64,000 bases of DNA from an uncultured Bacteroides sp. (GTDB lineage Bacteria; Bacteroidota; Bacteroidia; Bacteroidales; Bacteroidaceae). A program made the translations under genes and the position numbers. Position 1 is the first letter of the stretch; every line of letters starts with the position of its first letter. A model generated the notes under the pieces. The model saw only the letters and a program-made list of their open reading frames with translations. It made no database searches and was not told the origin of the DNA. Below, piece by piece: positions 38,232 through 46,696 of the stretch. The stretch is taken from NCBI GenBank assembly GCA_958477465.1, contig CAUEFX010000009.1, forward strand, positions 17,092 through 81,091, in the 5' to 3' direction.

Positions 38232-39026
38232 TTATTGAGGAACTTCAATCTTCACAATATCCGAGTAATTATACATTTGGAAGGTATCATCCACACGGAC
38301 ACCCATACGGACAAAGAAAGTGTAACCCGGCTTAGCCCATACAGCAAACTTATAGGTATCCTTACTATGAGTCAGTCCGTCACTGCCTTCCACACCATCA
38401 GAAATGTTACTCCACGCCTTACGCACGTTGATCACCGTTTTCTTCACCTTGTTCACTTCCAAATTGTAATAAGCATCCAAACGATTGACATTACCACAGA
38501 ACTGAATAGTACTGATAAAACAACGCACATCCATTATTTGCGGCATCACATCGCCACGTTCAATATTATAGCTTGGAATGGACGGAGCGGCCAATCTTCC
38601 CTCTACGCGAAGAGTATCCCCATCCAATATGGCAGAAAAGTCCGTAATCTTCAAATAAGGCGTAACCTCAAAGTTACGTGTCACCTTGCCTCCTACAGGA
38701 ACATTACGAAGTGTATCTACCGGCCACCAAGGCCCTTCCGCAGCTACATCATACGTACCGGCAAATAATCTAATATTGCTATACGTACCATCCTGCTTCA
38801 CCGGAATATCCTGTGGAGAGGGATTGAGACTGTAGCTCTTCTCCCAAATACGCACACGGGCTTCTGCCTGATCAGCAAGAATGTTCTGTCCTGTAGTAAC
38901 ATCAATAATGTTACCCATCAAACATTCTGACGGAGCATCGAAATTATCCACTTCCATGCAAGAGGCAACTCCCAAAGCCAATGTACCGCCTAACAACAAA
39001 TTATATAAAAAAGTCTTCATATTCAT
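38232..39026 (-). CDS. DUF3823-family lipoprotein
   Basis: About 264 residues with lipobox ALGVASC. The protein starts MKTFLYNLLLGGTLALGVASCMEVDNFDAPSEC when read from the 39020 ATG; ATGs at 39026 and 39047 are also in frame, and 39026 is chosen as a compromise. DUF3823 proteins have two beta-sandwich domains and usually follow SusD. GNIIDVTTGQNI, GTYSNIRLFAGTYDVAAEGPWWPVD and YLKITDFSAILDGDTLRVEGR are the recognisable parts. The gene begins at the end of SusD (stop 39047) and is followed by the hairpin at 38151. It is thought to be a surface or outer-membrane accessory to the SusCD complex; direct function is unknown. Confidence 0.82.
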   Translation of the reverse strand: MNMKTFLYNLLLGGTLALGVASCMEVDNFDAPSECLMGNIIDVTTGQNILADQAEARVRIWEKSYSLNPSPQDIPVKQDGTYSNIRLFAGTYDVAAEGPWWPVDTLRNVPVGGKVTRNFEVTPYLKITDFSAILDGDTLRVEGRLAAPSIPSYNIERGDVMPQIMDVRCFISTIQFCGNVNRLDAYYNLEVNKVKKTVINVRKAWSNISDGVEGSDGLTHSKDTYKFAVWAKPGYTFFVRMGVRVDDTFQMYNYSDIVKIEVPQ

Positions 39027-39046
39027 CACATTTATTAGATTTATCA

Positions 39047-41044
39047 TTAATAGCCGTCGTTACGTATCAACAGATCATTCTTGCCTATTTCGCCACCCGG
39101 AATCTGTTCATAATACCATCTCTTGTAAAAATTCTGCTTACGGTTCTCTACCGGTTCTTCATTCAAGAAAATCCATTTATCCTCATCCACCACGTAGTAA
39201 GCAGAAAGTGTATGTACCTTCACACCATCCTGGAACATGACATCGGCTACACGCCAACGGCGTAAGTCAAACAGACGATGGTTCTCGTAACAAAGCTCAC
39301 GAGCCCGCTCATCACGGATAAACTGGAGATTCTCATCAATAGGGAAACCATATACATCCGTACCCAGATCGGCAGGACTACTTGCCATCGTATAAGGACG
39401 GGCGCCTGCACGGTCACGTAGTTCGTTCACAATAGCAATAGCTTCCTGCTTCAGCGCTTCATCACCAAGTTCCAAGCCCAATTCATACGCGGCTTCCGCC
39501 CAGTTGCAAAGCACCTCACCGTAACGGAAAATCTTCCACGGCTGCTTGCATGAGAAGAATACGCGAGTAGTATTGATGCCTTGATAATCGACATACTTAC
39601 GGATAAAAGTTCCCATATAGCCACGGCCCTCGTCACCACCACTCACCGTCATGCCATGCGCACCGGAAATCTTAACCATCTTGCCATTAACTTCCTGTGA
39701 TTCGCCACGCTTAGAAGCAGCATCGGTACGAATACGAATACCTGCATTATACTCATTGTCCGTACCATTTTCAGCACTGGTTACCATCGAAGCTGTCAGC
39801 CCGGCAAACGTCTTGTAGACACCTGCCTGAATATCAATCATCGTGCCCGAATTCGGGTCCTTCATACCGGAGAAGAAAAACGTAGCCTGACAGCGTGCTT
39901 CCATTTCGCCATTATTCCAGAAATCGGTGATATCATTAAAACGAATCGGTTGGTCATTCTCATCAATTGTTGCCGGTATCTGATACATAGAAATCATCTC
40001 CCATGTAGGCTGCAAAGCACAACCCAAGTCAGCGGACAGTCCATCGCCTAACGGTAATACCGCAGTATCCCACATGTGGAACAAACTGGTTCCGGCAGGA
40101 AGTTCAGAGTTAGAGCCATATTCCTTTACAAAGATATCTTCGTCTTCTCTATTAATCTTTCCGAATACATCAAGAAAGTTCTGTACCTTATCAGCCCCCG
40201 TATGCAACTTAAAACCTGCTTCTTTCAAAAACTTGCAAGCGTCATAAGATGCCTGGAAGAATTCGGTAGCTTTATCGGCAGACATCCCCATCAATCCGGC
40301 TTGTACTGCCGGACCGGTGGTACTGATGTACCCGCCATACTTGGCAATGGTACCTGCATAAAGCATAGCACGTGACATCAGAGCAGCTGCTCCATAACGG
40401 TTCATACGCTCCACCTTACTTCTATCTGAAGCACCATTCTTCATAGCAAAATCCAAGTCTTCCTGAATGAACTTCCAGCAATCGTACTCCGTATCACGCG
40501 GCTGTTTCAACTCATCGATAGATGCCAAAGGATCAAGTACGGTACGTACGATGGGAACACCGCCGTAACGCTTCACCATACCGAAATAATAGAAAGCACG
40601 CAAAGCACGGGCTTCCGCCAAATGTTCGTTCAGTTCAGTACTGCCCTCCTCATAATATTGCGGTAATTTCTCAATCAATGTATTAATATCGCGAATGCGG
40701 TCATAGGGCCAATATCCCCAACCATCACCATACTCAGAACAGCGTCCGGTAGCCTCCAAACAGGCAGAAGCAGGACTACTTTTCTGTGCTTGCCATTGGT
40801 TGCCTGCGTGCCAACCATTACTGTTCACCGTAGCATACCCTTTTTGATCACCATTCTGACCATAGTTAAAGTCTTCAACCGGCAGATCCTGATAAACCAA
40901 TGCCAAATATTTTTGGATACCATTATCCGAACTCATCAACACATTATCATAGAGCAATCCTTTGGGTTCCAAGTCCATATCGGCACACGAAACGACTGTC
41001 AAGCCCAATGCGGCTGTTACAAATACATATTTAAACATCTTCAT
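39047..41044 (-). CDS. SusD-like surface glycan-binding lipoprotein
   Basis: A 665-residue SusD homologue with lipobox LTVVSC followed by ADMDLEPKG. The ATG at 41044 is preferred over one at 41089 because GGAAAGGAG lies a few bases upstream and the longer form would overlap the end of SusC. ALRAFYYFGMVKRYGGVPIVR, YGAAALMSRAMLYAGTI and the C-terminal LQFIRDERARELCYENHRLFDLRRW are typical. It forms the lid of the adjacent SusC barrel, 19 bp upstream. At 665 residues it is longer than average, suggesting extra loops for a large or branched glycan. Confidence 0.94.
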   Translation of the reverse strand: MKMFKYVFVTAALGLTVVSCADMDLEPKGLLYDNVLMSSDNGIQKYLALVYQDLPVEDFNYGQNGDQKGYATVNSNGWHAGNQWQAQKSSPASACLEATGRCSEYGDGWGYWPYDRIRDINTLIEKLPQYYEEGSTELNEHLAEARALRAFYYFGMVKRYGGVPIVRTVLDPLASIDELKQPRDTEYDCWKFIQEDLDFAMKNGASDRSKVERMNRYGAAALMSRAMLYAGTIAKYGGYISTTGPAVQAGLMGMSADKATEFFQASYDACKFLKEAGFKLHTGADKVQNFLDVFGKINREDEDIFVKEYGSNSELPAGTSLFHMWDTAVLPLGDGLSADLGCALQPTWEMISMYQIPATIDENDQPIRFNDITDFWNNGEMEARCQATFFFSGMKDPNSGTMIDIQAGVYKTFAGLTASMVTSAENGTDNEYNAGIRIRTDAASKRGESQEVNGKMVKISGAHGMTVSGGDEGRGYMGTFIRKYVDYQGINTTRVFFSCKQPWKIFRYGEVLCNWAEAAYELGLELGDEALKQEAIAIVNELRDRAGARPYTMASSPADLGTDVYGFPIDENLQFIRDERARELCYENHRLFDLRRWRVADVMFQDGVKVHTLSAYYVVDEDKWIFLNEEPVENRKQNFYKRWYYEQIPGGEIGKNDLLIRNDGY

Positions 41045-41063
41045 TTTCAATTCTCCTTTCCTA

Positions 41064-44000
41064 TTAGAATTTAAGCGTTGCGCCAACATTAAATGTGCGG
41101 TTCACCGGATAGTTATAGAACAAAATACCCGCATCACGATTATTATTAGCTCCACCCTGACGGCCCGGACGTTCAGGATCGATATTATCCAGACCCGTAA
41201 AAGTCAACAGGTTGTAAGCATTAACATATATGCGCAGGTTTCTGATACCCGCTTTGGCAAGCCAGGTCTTGGGTAATGTATAACCCAACTCCAGTGTCTT
41301 CAGACGGATATACGATGTATTCTTGATACCGGTAGAACCTGTACTGAAACTGTGGCCGGTAGCCGGATAGAGTCCGGATACCCACTGCGTGTTGGGATTC
41401 CAAGGATCATCCGTAGCATTCACTGTATGCCAACGGTCAGTATAGATATCCAATACAGCACCACCATTGAAAGGACCTACCTCTGTGAATACTTCGTCAT
41501 ACGAATTATACACACCTGCTGCACCTTGCCAGTTCATGGAAAGATCAATCCCCTTCCATTCGGCTCCCATCGTTATACCATAGTTGAAAACAGGCAGATT
41601 ATAGGTAGCCATCGGATGCCTGTCATTGTCATTTATAACACCGTCACCGTTCCAGTCTTCGTACCAATAATCCCCTGGCAGGGTTGACTGACCGAAGTTG
41701 GCACCCGTAGTATTGTGGTAGCGGATCTGCTCATAGCTGGTAAAACGACCGCCTTCTTTATATGTAAACCAGATGTCCTTGTTACGCCCTGAGACATCAT
41801 TACGATACCAGTTCTCCATAGAGTTACCGGCCCGACCGTCCAAGTGATAGTCCCAACGGTTCTTGGTAGCAGAGATCTGCCCATTCACCCAATAGGACAC
41901 ACCTGCCACGCTATTACGGTGTCCTAAGCTGATTTCCCAACCGTAAGTCTGGTCACTTTCAAGATTCTCCTGAGGTAATGAAGCACCTACCGTACCGGGA
42001 ATAACGGCAGAAGAAGTTGCCAGCAAACCTTTACGTTTACGTTGGTATATTTCCAATGTACCGCTCAATTTCCCGTTCCACAAGTCAAAGTCAATACCGG
42101 CATTGTATGTGTCAGAGGTGTACCACGTCAATTTTGGATTAGGAATTGCAGTAGCCGATACACCGGTAATAAATGTACCGTTATAGATGTAACCGATCTT
42201 ACCGTTCGTATCCAACTGATAGGCAATAGCTGTTTGCGGATAAGTACTGGCACCGCCATCATCTCCCATGCGGCCATAAGAAGCACGGATTTTCAAATTG
42301 CTCATAAAAGGTATCAGTTCCTTTATGAATGTCTCTTCGCTGGCACGCCAGCCTACAGATACAGCCGGGAAAAGTCCCCAACGAGAATCTGTAGGGAAAC
42401 TCGAAGATCCGTCATAGCGCAAAGAAAAGTCTACCATATATCGTCCCTTATAATCGTAATTCATACGACCTACGAAAGCACGACGTGTCTTGTCTCCTGC
42501 ACCGTCCATCTTACCGATCTGGCCTTCGTTTTCGCCATAGAGCAGGTACTCGCCATCCAGCAGCATAGAGCGCTGGGCATAAAAATTCTCCCACTGATTA
42601 TACTGTTCTTCAAACAAAGCGAGAACATTGATATTATGAGCGCCAAACTTTCGGTCATAGTTCAAAGAAAGTTGCATCACAGTACCATAAGAGGGATCCG
42701 TTTGACGCTTCAAGTAGGCATCGGCATGACGATCATAAGTAGTCATTGTACCATCGGCATTCTTGCTATACAACTTGTATGCACGATTGTAATATGTATT
42801 GTTTGTGGTATAGTAATCGTAACTATAAAAAGCCTTTGCCTGTAAGCCCTTCACTCCGGGGATATCGTAAGTCAGTGCTAACGAACCGTTGAAGTTATGG
42901 CGTTTCTCACGGCGGTAACCGCTAAGATCGCTATTGATAGCAGCTACCGGATTTTCCGGCTCCAACATCTCAGAGTCATAAGCGGGAAGACTGTGATCAC
43001 CGTCGATATAAGCATCGGAGGTAGGACGGTAAGTCCACGCTTTCTTATATACCGACCATATATCGGTAAACGGTTGATTCTTCTCATCCATGTAACCGCT
43101 TAATTGTACAGATGCCTTCAGGCGGTTGGTGATTTTCGCATCTACATTGCTACGGAAGTTCCAGCGGTCATAATTCAGTGAATTGAATTTATAAGCACCT
43201 TCCTGTTTCAAATAACCAAGATTAAAGAAATACTTCACCTTCTCCGAACCACCGTTCACACTGACATTGTACTGCTGCTGCGGCACATTGTCATTGAAGA
43301 GTTCCTTTGTCCAGTTAGTGCCCTTACGTCCGTTGCGGCTATACTCAAAGATACGGTCGTAACTGTACGTGGGAGCCTGACGGAGGAAGAAGTTTTGCGT
43401 CTGCGTAGTATTGTATGTTTTCTCGTTGATTAGCAACATGTGCGTCACTGCATCTGCCGTCTCAGGTACATAAAGGAATTGCTGCCAGCCATAGTTGGCA
43501 GAAAAGGTAATGTCAAACTTACCATCAGCAGTTTCACCGCGCTTGGTTGTAACCAATATGACCCCATTGGCTGCACGTACACCGTAAATGGCGGCAGAGG
43601 CATCCTTCAAGACTGATACAGATTCGATTTCGTTGGCATCCATACGCGAAAAATAGGCCTTATCCCGAGGAATACCATCCACAACAATTAATGGTTCACC
43701 CATACCGCGAATATCAATGGCATTATCAAACTCACCAGGTTGCGAACTACGCTGAGAGATACGCACACCCGGAATTTTACCGGAAAGCATGTTTACCACG
43801 TTTTCATTCTTGGTTACGGAGATTTCCTTGCTATTAACAGCAGAGACAGCACCGGTCAGCGTAGCCTTCTTCTGCGTACCATAACCTACCACCACCACTT
43901 CTTCGAGCATTTCGTTGTTATCTTTCAACGTAATGTTCAGTTTATTGGTAGAAGCTACAATCACAGCATCTTTATAACCAATAAAAGAAATGATCAATTT

Positions 44001-44255
44001 TTCCTTGGGGGCAGCTTCTATTTTGAAATTACCGTCAATATCGGTGATAGTACCTCGTGTGTGATCTCCCTCCACCCGGACATTGGCTCCGATAACCGCC
44101 TCACCCGTACCATCGACTACCGTACCGGTAACAGTACGGAGCTGTGCCGAAACAGGTAATGCTATCAGAAGGCACAGAAATACAAACATCATCTTCTTTA
44201 ATGATGATGTGGAGTCATTTCTCCTCCTTTTATTATTTTGAATGTACTGTTTCAT
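41064..44255 (-). CDS. SusC-like TonB-dependent transporter without STN domain
   Basis: A 1063-residue outer-membrane importer. After the signal peptide (ALPVSAQ, about residue 37) comes a carboxypeptidase-like domain (VTGTVVDGTGEAVIGANVRV), then the plug with VVVGYGTQKKATLTGAVSAV and the barrel ending NVGATLKF. It lacks the STN domain found in the other SusC of this window, consistent with the absence of an ECF/FecR pair here. A lipoprotein gene precedes it by 97 bp, with a hairpin between. Its ligand would be an oligosaccharide of the branched mannan-like glycan suggested by neighbouring enzymes. Confidence 0.95.
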   Translation of the reverse strand: MKQYIQNNKRRRNDSTSSLKKMMFVFLCLLIALPVSAQLRTVTGTVVDGTGEAVIGANVRVEGDHTRGTITDIDGNFKIEAAPKEKLIISFIGYKDAVIVASTNKLNITLKDNNEMLEEVVVVGYGTQKKATLTGAVSAVNSKEISVTKNENVVNMLSGKIPGVRISQRSSQPGEFDNAIDIRGMGEPLIVVDGIPRDKAYFSRMDANEIESVSVLKDASAAIYGVRAANGVILVTTKRGETADGKFDITFSANYGWQQFLYVPETADAVTHMLLINEKTYNTTQTQNFFLRQAPTYSYDRIFEYSRNGRKGTNWTKELFNDNVPQQQYNVSVNGGSEKVKYFFNLGYLKQEGAYKFNSLNYDRWNFRSNVDAKITNRLKASVQLSGYMDEKNQPFTDIWSVYKKAWTYRPTSDAYIDGDHSLPAYDSEMLEPENPVAAINSDLSGYRREKRHNFNGSLALTYDIPGVKGLQAKAFYSYDYYTTNNTYYNRAYKLYSKNADGTMTTYDRHADAYLKRQTDPSYGTVMQLSLNYDRKFGAHNINVLALFEEQYNQWENFYAQRSMLLDGEYLLYGENEGQIGKMDGAGDKTRRAFVGRMNYDYKGRYMVDFSLRYDGSSSFPTDSRWGLFPAVSVGWRASEETFIKELIPFMSNLKIRASYGRMGDDGGASTYPQTAIAYQLDTNGKIGYIYNGTFITGVSATAIPNPKLTWYTSDTYNAGIDFDLWNGKLSGTLEIYQRKRKGLLATSSAVIPGTVGASLPQENLESDQTYGWEISLGHRNSVAGVSYWVNGQISATKNRWDYHLDGRAGNSMENWYRNDVSGRNKDIWFTYKEGGRFTSYEQIRYHNTTGANFGQSTLPGDYWYEDWNGDGVINDNDRHPMATYNLPVFNYGITMGAEWKGIDLSMNWQGAAGVYNSYDEVFTEVGPFNGGAVLDIYTDRWHTVNATDDPWNPNTQWVSGLYPATGHSFSTGSTGIKNTSYIRLKTLELGYTLPKTWLAKAGIRNLRIYVNAYNLLTFTGLDNIDPERPGRQGGANNNRDAGILFYNYPVNRTFNVGATLKF

Positions 44256-44300
44256 AAATTAGATTTTTCTATTCTACGAAAATTTTAATTGGTCTGGAAG

Positions 44301-44338
44301 TTCAGCAAGAGAAGCATACATAATGCCCTCTTGCTGAA
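44301..44338 (-). other. Hairpin between the leading lipoprotein gene and SusC
   Basis: TTCAGCAAGAG (44301-44311) pairs perfectly with CTCTTGCTGAA (44328-44338) around a 16-base loop. No T-run follows on the - strand. It probably protects or partially terminates the transcript of the first gene. Confidence 0.5.
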
Positions 44339-44352
44339 AAATTCTCCCTTGA

Positions 44353-46134
44353 CTATTTCTTAGAGGGCATTTTAGCGCCTTCAGCAGCCGCACGGCGATT
44401 AATAAAAAGCATACCCAACTGGTCGGCACCTTTACCGCAAAGGCTCTTCACGCCATAAGCATATTCAAAGCCAGCCGCAAAAGCAATACGAACACCCCAA
44501 CCTTCATAATTGGACGGAGTAGTCAGCACACCGGTCTTTTCATTAATCTTCCATCCGAAAGAAGCAACCGTTCTAAATTCATCACCCGGGCGGAAATCAT
44601 AGAAATTAGGATTGTTCACGTAATCCACCGGATTACCCGATCCCCATGTATCGTAGCCATAGCCTTCACCACCACTATAGGTACCTGTCTCATCAACGTA
44701 TTTGCCATCGGTTGCCAATGTTTCGGGAACAACGAGCATGAAACCGCGATAGTACCAGAATACACCGCGAGCACCGCCCAAATACTTTTTGGCAAAATCA
44801 CCCAATACCAGTCGGCCGCTACCATCATTGTAAACCAATGAACCCGTCGCATCAGTAGAAACATTGTAGTTGGCATAAGCTACAAAAAAAGCATCACCGG
44901 AATGGCGGATAGGAATTTCTTTTTCATAATCAGCAAGTGTGGCCGGAACATCCAATTCATTCACACCTAAAGCAAAGAAGCGACCGTCACGTCCATAAAG
45001 TTCAGCCTCAAAATTACCTTCTACACCACAGAGTTCCTGAAAATCAATATCAGCCAATGGGTCGATGACCTTGATATACACTTTGGCACGCGTCACATCA
45101 TTCGCATCCTTGACCAAAATCAAGATACCTTCTTCACCACCCGTTGTGCCCGGGCGTTTCACGCAATTCCATGTACCATCAGCAGAAAGATTAGCAGAAA
45201 GATTTTTGTAATTGTTACGTACAGACTCATTCTGCTGATCAGCCGGAGCCAATGTGTAAGACAAATTGTCAATACCTGGGATGGTAATCATTTCCTGGAA
45301 CTTGACAGTACCCAAGAAAGCTGGGACATCACCTGTACCATCAGGCAAGGTGGCTGTCCAAGAGCCATCTTCATTTTTGGAAACGCCATCAAGCCCTTTC
45401 AGTTCTGGATCAACAGAAAGATCTTCGGCAATGACCTCTACATCAGCATCCACCGATACATAGAAGTAGTTAGAGCTAATCGTAGCTCCAGGTACCGACA
45501 GATGTACGGCCACAGTATAAATCTTACCCGGAGTGGCATCCCATACCTTCATCGTTACTTGGATAAGATCGCCGTCTGCTTTCAGGTCTTTTAACTTGAA
45601 GAAACTGGTATTGGCACGCGTCTGTACCTCCCGAGCGTCAGCAATCGTAATTTGTGCCTTACTAAGGGCATCTGCACTGAGGGCAGGTGTTGCAAGGAAG
45701 CGTAACGTTACACCATTCTGGTTGGTAGCCTGATCAATGTAAACAATGGGGTCAGTTGATTCCGGACAGAAAACCAATGAATTGATAGCAGTAGCCAGTG
45801 GCAAAGCGTAATCGACACCATCAATAGAAATAATAATCACTCCATCTCCCAAAGTAATATTAGAAGCCTCACCACCACCGCTACTAAGTGAACCAAGATC
45901 AATCTGCGTTCCATCATTCAACGTGATAATACGTTTTTCAGCATCCCAGTTGGTAACCGTGGACCCTATTGTAATTGCCTTACTTAGCTGAGACTTAATG
46001 TCGTCAATCAAACCTTCGAGGACCGATACACGATTTTCCAAATCAGAATTGTCGTCATCACTACATGAAACAAAGAATGTTCCACTTGAAAAAAACAGCG
46101 CACCACACAAAAGCGCGTTTAAAATTCGTTTCAT
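44353..46134 (-). CDS. DUF4988-type lipoprotein, candidate surface glycan-binding protein
   Basis: A 593-residue lipoprotein (lipobox FFVSC, Cys25). Residues about 30-55 form a short coiled coil (SDLENRVSVLEGLIDDIKSQL), followed by TNWDAEKRIITLNDGTQIDL, the arrangement of the DUF4988 or PL29-lyase N-terminal domain. Several beta-rich domains follow. The C-terminal third (EIPIRHSGDAFFVAYANYNVS and on) resembles DUF4859-type domains, but that call is weak. It is the first gene of the SusCD unit, an unusual place for a binding protein, which normally follows SusD. It most likely sits on the cell surface and captures the glycan; I see no catalytic signature. Confidence 0.65.
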   Translation of the reverse strand: MKRILNALLCGALFFSSGTFFVSCSDDDNSDLENRVSVLEGLIDDIKSQLSKAITIGSTVTNWDAEKRIITLNDGTQIDLGSLSSGGGEASNITLGDGVIIISIDGVDYALPLATAINSLVFCPESTDPIVYIDQATNQNGVTLRFLATPALSADALSKAQITIADAREVQTRANTSFFKLKDLKADGDLIQVTMKVWDATPGKIYTVAVHLSVPGATISSNYFYVSVDADVEVIAEDLSVDPELKGLDGVSKNEDGSWTATLPDGTGDVPAFLGTVKFQEMITIPGIDNLSYTLAPADQQNESVRNNYKNLSANLSADGTWNCVKRPGTTGGEEGILILVKDANDVTRAKVYIKVIDPLADIDFQELCGVEGNFEAELYGRDGRFFALGVNELDVPATLADYEKEIPIRHSGDAFFVAYANYNVSTDATGSLVYNDGSGRLVLGDFAKKYLGGARGVFWYYRGFMLVVPETLATDGKYVDETGTYSGGEGYGYDTWGSGNPVDYVNNPNFYDFRPGDEFRTVASFGWKINEKTGVLTTPSNYEGWGVRIAFAAGFEYAYGVKSLCGKGADQLGMLFINRRAAAEGAKMPSKK

Positions 46135-46543
46135 AATAATTAAATTAAAAGTTGATAAATATTAGATTAAGTTATATCACAATTTCACCTTTATAATTCC
46201 AGGAACTCCTATTCCGGAGGAGAAGGGCATTCTACGTATATTTGTGCATTTTTCATATTACATCTATTAGCTGATGATTGATGATTAAGGTTCTAAAACA
46301 AGTGCAAATTTATAAGGAGAATATTAACATTGTCCTTAAAAAGAGATTAACCAAAGCACTTTTTTACTATGTAAATAGGATTTTAAGCGCATTTTAATAG
46401 CTACCCCTTAAAAAAGAATATATAAATAGATTAACCCGAAAGAGACAGAAAGTATCAAGTGAAATTTAAACGATATTCAAGTAATATTTAAACTACCGAT
46501 ACGTGACTATTCAATCATTGCGTGGCAGCAATTGAAGATAGTA
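46135..46543. other. Intergenic leader and promoter region of the SusCD unit
   Basis: A gene-free AT-rich stretch. On the - strand TAAATTTG (46312-46305) matches the TAnnTTTG -7 core, giving a leader of about 165 bases before the lipoprotein gene. No TTG stands at -33, which suggests dependence on an activator. Further upstream, AGCTATTAAAA (- strand, near 46401-46391) resembles the CGGCTATTAA element found at 30947-30956. Nothing else coding is visible. Confidence 0.45.
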
Positions 46544-46597
46544 TAAAAAAAAAGACTTGCCGTTTCATAACCCCAATAGATTACAAAACGGCAAGTC
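46544..46597 (-). terminator. Terminator of the GH3/GH31 unit
   Basis: On the - strand GACTTGCCGTTT (46597-46586) pairs perfectly with AAACGGCAAGTC (46565-46554), directly followed by a run of nine T. It stops transcription coming from the GH31 gene and the small peptide. Confidence 0.9.
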
Positions 46598-46618
46598 CAG
46601 TTAATAAATCTCATTCGA

Positions 46619-46696
46619 CTAACTATTCTCCAACACCATTTTCATTAAAAGCAGTGACATCAAGGCTACACGAACTAATTTTGCAATACTTTTCAT
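46619..46696 (-). CDS. Translationally coupled 25-residue hydrophobic peptide
   Basis: The frame MKSIAKLVRVALMSLLLMK plus six more residues ends in TAG. Its ATG overlaps the TGA of GH31 as ATGA, the standard arrangement for translational coupling, and the frame ends 22 bp before the terminator stem. The composition (basic N-terminus, Leu/Val/Met core) suits a single membrane-inserting helix or a signal-like peptide. No family is recognised. It could be a chance frame, but the ATGA overlap and position inside the transcript support expression. Confidence 0.4.
   Translation of the reverse strand: MKSIAKLVRVALMSLLLMKMVLENS

Noticed and set aside
46135..46543. Riboswitch or structured leader before the SusCD unit
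   Set aside because: The region is AT-rich without a stable conserved fold that I can recognise; only promoter-like elements were kept.
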